Below are positions 7,738 through 10,782 of a stretch of 10,782 nt of DNA, in pieces. The stretch's first letter is position 1, and each line of letters starts with the position of its first letter. The position numbers were made by a program, and so were the translations under genes. The DNA is from Gallionella sp. Lineage in GTDB: Bacteria; Pseudomonadota; Gammaproteobacteria; Burkholderiales; Gallionellaceae. The notes beneath the pieces were generated by a model. That model was not told the origin of the DNA and searched no databases. It worked only from the letters and a program-made list of their open reading frames with translations. The DNA lies in assembly GCA_025362155.1 (NCBI GenBank), contig JANYHX010000046.1:1-10782 (forward strand), given 5' to 3'.

Positions 7738-8145
7738 ATGAGTAACAGCAAAATATTTTCATTGCCGATTCGCGTATATTTTCAAGACACCGATGCAGGT
7801 GGCGTGGTGTATCACGCCAATTATTTGAACTTTATGGAGAGCGCGCGCACTGAGTGGCTGCGCACGCAGGGTTACAGTAATGCCGGGTTGATGAAAGAGT
7901 TCGGGTTGGTGTTCGTAGTACGTTCGCTCAAGCTGGATTATCTCAAGCCCGCACTGCTGGATGATTTGCTCGAGGTGACAGCGCGGATCAATGAGGTCGG
8001 ACGCAGCCGGATTTCTCTGCTGCAAACCGTGCGGCGCGGTGAGGAGGTGTTGAACGAAGCTGAAGTACATCTGGTGTGCGTCTCGCTGGAAAGTTTCAGG
8101 CCGGTCAGTGTGCCGGAGGTGTTGCGTGAACAATGGAAAAGTTAA
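7738..8145 (+). CDS. ybgC: Tol-Pal-associated acyl-CoA thioesterase YbgC
   Basis: A 135-residue single hot-dog fold protein of the 4-hydroxybenzoyl-CoA thioesterase type, the usual length for YbgC. The active-site stretch is VYFQDTDAGGVVYHANYLNF starting at residue 13, with D17, D19 and H26 in the conserved positions. The family hydrolyses acyl-CoA thioesters in the cytoplasm and is linked to phospholipid metabolism. It is nearly always encoded at the head of the tol-pal cluster, as here. The start lies 4 bases after the ruvB stop with no clear ribosome site, suggesting translational coupling. Its last codons (W-K-S-stop) lie in a short repeat shared with the tolQ leader. Confidence 0.96.
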   Translation: MSNSKIFSLPIRVYFQDTDAGGVVYHANYLNFMESARTEWLRTQGYSNAGLMKEFGLVFVVRSLKLDYLKPALLDDLLEVTARINEVGRSRISLLQTVRRGEEVLNEAEVHLVCVSLESFRPVSVPEVLREQWKS

Positions 8146-8157
8146 AGGGGAAAAGTT
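8135..8157. repeat. Short direct repeat at the ybgC/tolQ junction
   Basis: GGAAAAGTT occurs at 8135-8143 and 8149-8157, a 14-base period. The first copy encodes the end of YbgC and contributes to its TAA stop. The second lies just before the tolQ ATG, and the AGGGG ribosome site (8146-8150) sits between and into the second copy. Confidence 0.7.
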
Positions 8158-8160
8158 GAA

Positions 8161-8838
8161 ATGGAAGTGACACAGGATTTATCGTTCGTGCATCTCATCA
8201 GTCACGCCAGCGTGCTGGTGCAACTGGTGATGGGATTGTTGCTGTTGGTGTCGCTGATGTCATGGTGGTATATTTTCCTCAAGATGTTTGCCATTCGCGA
8301 CGAAGTCCAGATGACTGAGGAATTTGAAGAAGCGTTCTGGCATAACCAGAATTTAAATAACCTCTACATCTCTGCAAAAAATAGTCCGCAGCGTGGCCAA
8401 GGTGCATTGGAGCGCATTTTCGCCGCTGGTTTTGCCGAGTTTGTGAAGCTGAAGAAACAGCAGGGGGTGGATGCCAGTGCGGTGACCGAGGGAACCCGCC
8501 GCGCGATGCGCGCTACTTATCAGCGCGAGATGGACAGGCTGGAATCGCATCTGGCGTTTCTTGCCTCGGTCGGCTCGGTCAGCCCGTATGTAGGCTTGTT
8601 CGGCACGGTATGGGGGATCATGAATGCGTTTCGCGGTTTGGCAAACGTAGGCCAGGCGACGCTGGCGCACGTCGCGCCGGGCATCGCGGAAGCGCTGGTG
8701 GCCACCGCGATGGGCTTGTTTGCGGCGATCCCGGCAGTGGTTGCCTACAACCGCTACGCGCATGAGATTAATCGCCTTTCCACGCGCTTCGATAGTTTTA
8801 CTGAAGAGTTTTCAAATGTATTGCAACGCCAGCCCTAA
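8161..8838 (+). CDS. tolQ: Tol-Pal motor subunit TolQ
   Basis: A 225-residue inner-membrane protein of the MotA/TolQ/ExbB family, complete and of normal length. TolQ forms the pentameric proton channel that, with TolR, energises TolA. The membrane segments are about residues 15-38, 132-155 and 167-195, with a large cytoplasmic loop between the first two. The conserved core reads SVGSVSPYVGLFGTVWGIM (137-155) and ATLAHVAPGIAEALVATAMG (166-185). T149 and T182 are the conserved channel threonines. The start at 8161 follows AGGGG by 10 bases. The stop leads directly into a 31/32-base duplication before tolR. Confidence 0.98.
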   Translation: MEVTQDLSFVHLISHASVLVQLVMGLLLLVSLMSWWYIFLKMFAIRDEVQMTEEFEEAFWHNQNLNNLYISAKNSPQRGQGALERIFAAGFAEFVKLKKQQGVDASAVTEGTRRAMRATYQREMDRLESHLAFLASVGSVSPYVGLFGTVWGIMNAFRGLANVGQATLAHVAPGIAEALVATAMGLFAAIPAVVAYNRYAHEINRLSTRFDSFTEEFSNVLQRQP

Positions 8839-8900
8839 AACTTATTGCTTATGAAATCTAATCGCCGCAAACTTATTGCTTAATGAAATCTAACCGCCGC
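8838..8900. repeat. Imperfect tandem duplication spanning the tolQ/tolR junction
   Basis: Copy 1 (8838-8868, 31 bases) and copy 2 (8869-8900, 32 bases) both run AAACTTATTGCTT, then ATGAAATCTAA(T/C)CGCCGC. Copy 2 has one extra A before the ATG and a T-to-C change. Copy 2 contains the real tolR start and first six codons. Copy 1 lies wholly in the spacer after the tolQ stop. Confidence 0.95.
8851..8883 (+). other. 10-codon mini-ORF, decoy copy of the tolR start
   Basis: ATG 8851 in the first repeat copy reads MKSNRRKLIA and ends at TAA 8881-8883, whose last A is the first base of the tolR ATG. It copies the first six residues of TolR (MKSNRR) but in a different frame from tolR. It may be a by-product of the duplication or act as a translational coupling leader. 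There is no evidence of translation. Confidence 0.35.
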
Positions 8901-9305
8901 CCCGGCAGCCGCCTGATGAACGAGATCAACGTCGTGCCCTATATCGACGTGATGCTGGTGTTGCTGGTAATTTTCATGGTGACTGCGCCGCTGATGAATC
9001 CCGGCCAGATCGATTTGCCCAGTGTGGCCAAATCGCTCGCGCCGCCGCTGGCACCGCTGGAAGTCATTATCAAAAAAAATACCACCCTGGCTTTGCGCGA
9101 CCATGCCAAGGGCGGCTTGGAAAGCAGTGTGTCGCGTGAGGAGTTGATTGCAATATTGAAGGGTCGGCAGGGGCAACAGGCGGAGCAGGCAGTGGTTATT
9201 TCCGCCGATAAAAATGTGCGTTATGAAGCAGTCATTAATGTGATGGACATGCTGCAACAGCAACACATTCAAAAAGTCGGTCTGCTGACACAAGCCAAGA
9301 AATGA
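8883..9305 (+). CDS. tolR: Tol-Pal motor subunit TolR
   Basis: A 140-residue ExbD/TolR family protein, complete. It has one membrane segment (about 18-37: PYIDVMLVLLVIFMVTAPLM) carrying D22, the proton-responsive aspartate of the TolQR channel, and a periplasmic domain after it that ends in VGLLTQAKK. The N-terminal RPGSRLMNEINVVPYIDV is the family signature. With TolQ it converts proton flow into motion of TolA. There is no recognisable Shine-Dalgarno before ATG 8883; the ATG overlaps the stop of a 10-codon mini-ORF made by the tandem duplication. The alternative ATG at 8851 leads to that mini-ORF and cannot be the TolR start. Confidence 0.97.
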   Translation: MKSNRRPGSRLMNEINVVPYIDVMLVLLVIFMVTAPLMNPGQIDLPSVAKSLAPPLAPLEVIIKKNTTLALRDHAKGGLESSVSREELIAILKGRQGQQAEQAVVISADKNVRYEAVINVMDMLQQQHIQKVGLLTQAKK

Positions 9306-9336
9306 TGCCCTCAGAAAAGATGTCCAAGAAATGATG
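9295..9336. repeat. 13-bp direct repeat at the tolR/tolA junction
   Basis: CCAAGAAATGATG occurs at 9295-9307, where it encodes the last TolR codons and the TGA stop, and again at 9324-9336 just before tolA. The period is 29 bases. It resembles the duplications at the two preceding gene junctions. Confidence 0.85.
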
Positions 9337-9341
9337 GTGAA

Positions 9342-10175
9342 ATGAGCACAGCGGTTTATGCCGAACCCTATAGGCTGCCAGCAGGTGTTCTGGCGCTGGC
9401 GGTGCATAGCATATTTTTTGCCTTGCTGTATTTTGGTTTTAGCTGGAACAGGCCGATTGCCACACCTGCGGCGATGAGTGTGGAGTTGTGGGCGAGCTTG
9501 CCGGAGGAAGTTATTGCCCCGCCTGTCGAACTCAAGGTTGAAGAGGTGATACCGCCGCCGGTGCAGGAAAAAATAGCGGAGCCGCTCGAATCGCAAATAG
9601 CCGCGCCTGAAATTATCATGCCGGAGAAAAAAGTAATTATCCCTAAGCCGGTAATTATTAAGCCGGAGAAAAAGAAACCGGTTATTCCCAAGGCTGTGGA
9701 AAAGGTTCAACCCAAACCTGAAGTCCAAAAACCTGTGGAGCCCAATCTGGAAGCGCGCCGCTTGGCTAATGAACAAGCGGCACGCGAACAAGCTGCTCAA
9801 GAAGCCGCCCAGCAAGCGGCCCGTGAACAAGCGGCGCACGAACAGGCCGAACGGAACAGGTTAGGCGAGCTAGCAATGGCGAAAGGCCGACTGGTAGATG
9901 AGTACACGGCGAAAATAACGGCCAAGATACGCAGCAAAATCGTGGAGCCGCCGGATGTAGCCCAGGATGCGCACGCTGAATTTTTGGTAACACTATTGCC
10001 GGGCGGGGCGGTTCTGAAGGCAGAATTGAAAAAATCCAGCGGCAATGCGGCGTATGACAATGCAGTAGAGCGTGCGATATTTAAATCCGACCCGTTACCA
10101 TTGCCGCCGGATGTGCAGTTGTTCAGTCGCTTTCGTGAATTAGATCTAACCTTCAAACCAGACAAAACAAACTGA
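9342..10175 (+). CDS. tolA: Cell-envelope protein TolA
   Basis: A 277-residue TolA, shorter than the Escherichia coli protein because of a compact middle region. Residues 14-33 form the single inner-membrane anchor, with a histidine at position 22. Residues about 55-135 are rich in Pro, Lys, Val and Ile (PKPVIIKPEKKKPVIPK) and look TonB-like and extended. Residues about 136-185 form an Ala/Gln/Glu coiled coil built from AREQAA-type repeats. The C-terminal globular domain (about 186-277) has TAKITAKIRSKI, FLVTLLPGGAVLKAELKKSSG and YDNAVERAIFKSDPLPLP, the TonB/TolA fold that reaches TolB and Pal. It is energised by TolQR. The start at 9342 has only a poorly spaced GGTGA, so coupling to tolR is likely. 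tolB follows 14 bases after the stop. Confidence 0.96.
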   Translation: MSTAVYAEPYRLPAGVLALAVHSIFFALLYFGFSWNRPIATPAAMSVELWASLPEEVIAPPVELKVEEVIPPPVQEKIAEPLESQIAAPEIIMPEKKVIIPKPVIIKPEKKKPVIPKAVEKVQPKPEVQKPVEPNLEARRLANEQAAREQAAQEAAQQAAREQAAHEQAERNRLGELAMAKGRLVDEYTAKITAKIRSKIVEPPDVAQDAHAEFLVTLLPGGAVLKAELKKSSGNAAYDNAVERAIFKSDPLPLPPDVQLFSRFRELDLTFKPDKTN

Positions 10176-10189
10176 ATAGGAAGATACTC

Positions 10190-10782
10190 ATGGCATTACG
10201 TATATTGCAGGGCATGATGGGGTTGCTGTTGCTGGCACAGGCCTCGATGGCGAGCGCGGTATTGAGTATTGAAATCATCGGCGCGGGTGAACACCAGATT
10301 CCGGTGGCTCTCGTGCCGTTTGGCGGAGATAGCAAGCTGGCGAAAACCATCAACGACGTGATAGCAGGCGATTTACAGCGTAGCGGGCTTTTTCGGCTGG
10401 TTGACCTGGCAGGAAAATCGCCGCATGAATTGGCTGAAGTGCGTTATCCGGATTGGCAGGTGCGCGGTGCGGATGCGTTGGCTATTGGCACGGTCGCGCA
10501 AACCAATGGCCGCATCGAAGCGCGTTTTCGTTTGCTGGATGTGGTCAAGCAGGTGGAACTTGCCGGGCAGTCTGTCGCGGCCAGCGCTGAGCAGTTGCGT
10601 GCGGTAGGGCACCGCGTTGCGGATTTAATTTATGAAAAATTAACCGGTGACCAAGGTGTGTTCAGTACCCGTATCGCGTATGTGAACCGGCAGGGACAGA
10701 AGTTCAGCCTGATCGTGGCGGATAGCGACGGCTACAACGAACAAACCGTGCTGGCGCAAAACGAGCCCATCATGTCGCCGAG
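10190..10782 (+). CDS. tolB: Periplasmic Tol-Pal protein TolB (5' part, C-terminus beyond window)
   Basis: The first 197 codons of TolB, open to the right edge. Residues 1-23 are a signal peptide (MALRILQGMMGLLLLAQ, then MASA before the mature VLSIEI). The N-terminal domain follows, with IPVALVPFGG, DLQRSGLF, DALAIGTV and VADLIYEKLTGDQGVFSTRIAYV. The last of these leads into the six-bladed propeller, of which only the beginning is present. TolB binds Pal and TolA in the periplasm. AGGAAG at 10178-10183, 6 bases before ATG 10190, is the best ribosome site in this operon. Confidence 0.97.
   Translation, partial: MALRILQGMMGLLLLAQASMASAVLSIEIIGAGEHQIPVALVPFGGDSKLAKTINDVIAGDLQRSGLFRLVDLAGKSPHELAEVRYPDWQVRGADALAIGTVAQTNGRIEARFRLLDVVKQVELAGQSVAASAEQLRAVGHRVADLIYEKLTGDQGVFSTRIAYVNRQGQKFSLIVADSDGYNEQTVLAQNEPIMSP

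Noticed and set aside
8353..8763. A minus-strand frame of 136 codons inside tolQ
   Set aside because: It is a His/Arg-rich antisense shadow of tolQ.
8880..9839. A 319-codon open frame on the minus strand, antisense to tolR and tolA
   Set aside because: The predicted protein is a low-complexity mix of Arg, His, Leu and Phe typical of antisense shadow, and it lies opposite two well-recognised Tol genes.

Overview
The window reads as chromosomal DNA of a Gram-negative proteobacterium, most likely a betaproteobacterium. The pointers are the gene order ruvB-ybgC-tolQ-tolR-tolA-tolB, the character of the RuvB and Tol proteins, and the moderately high GC of these genes. A Nitrosomonadales or Gallionella-like host would fit, but that is an impression and not a result.

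Left part (1-4257, minus strand). Two large genes are read right to left. The first encodes a membrane-anchored class III adenylate cyclase with an extracytoplasmic CHASE2 sensor. It is followed 72 bases later by a secreted NHL-type beta-propeller protein with C-terminal fibronectin type III domains, which runs off the left edge. An AT-rich 7-4-7 inverted repeat lies just upstream of the cyclase gene.

Middle part (about 4331-6644). This is accessory or scarred DNA. It holds a decayed IS630-family transposase gene with two in-frame TAG stops and a later frameshift, possibly bounded by degenerate terminal repeats. Next comes a visibly AT-rich FkbM-type methyltransferase gene on the minus strand. 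A 322-base gap follows with no convincing gene but with short repeats, overlapping hairpins and a candidate promoter for ruvB.

Right part (6645-10782, plus strand). A tight operon starts with the Holliday-junction motor RuvB, continues with the YbgC thioesterase, and then the Tol system: the TolQ-TolR motor, the TolA periplasm-spanning arm and the start of TolB. Together these energise the link between inner and outer membrane during division. ruvC and ruvA are not next to ruvB.

The most unusual local structure is in the ybgC-tol intercistronic spacers. Three successive junctions (ybgC/tolQ, tolQ/tolR, tolR/tolA) each carry a short direct duplication of stop/start sequence. At tolQ/tolR a 31/32-base tandem copy creates a 10-codon decoy copy of the tolR start, whose stop overlaps the true tolR ATG. 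No CRISPR array, tRNA, rRNA or clearly novel multigene system was seen. The cyclase plus secreted propeller pair is the best candidate for an undescribed functional module.
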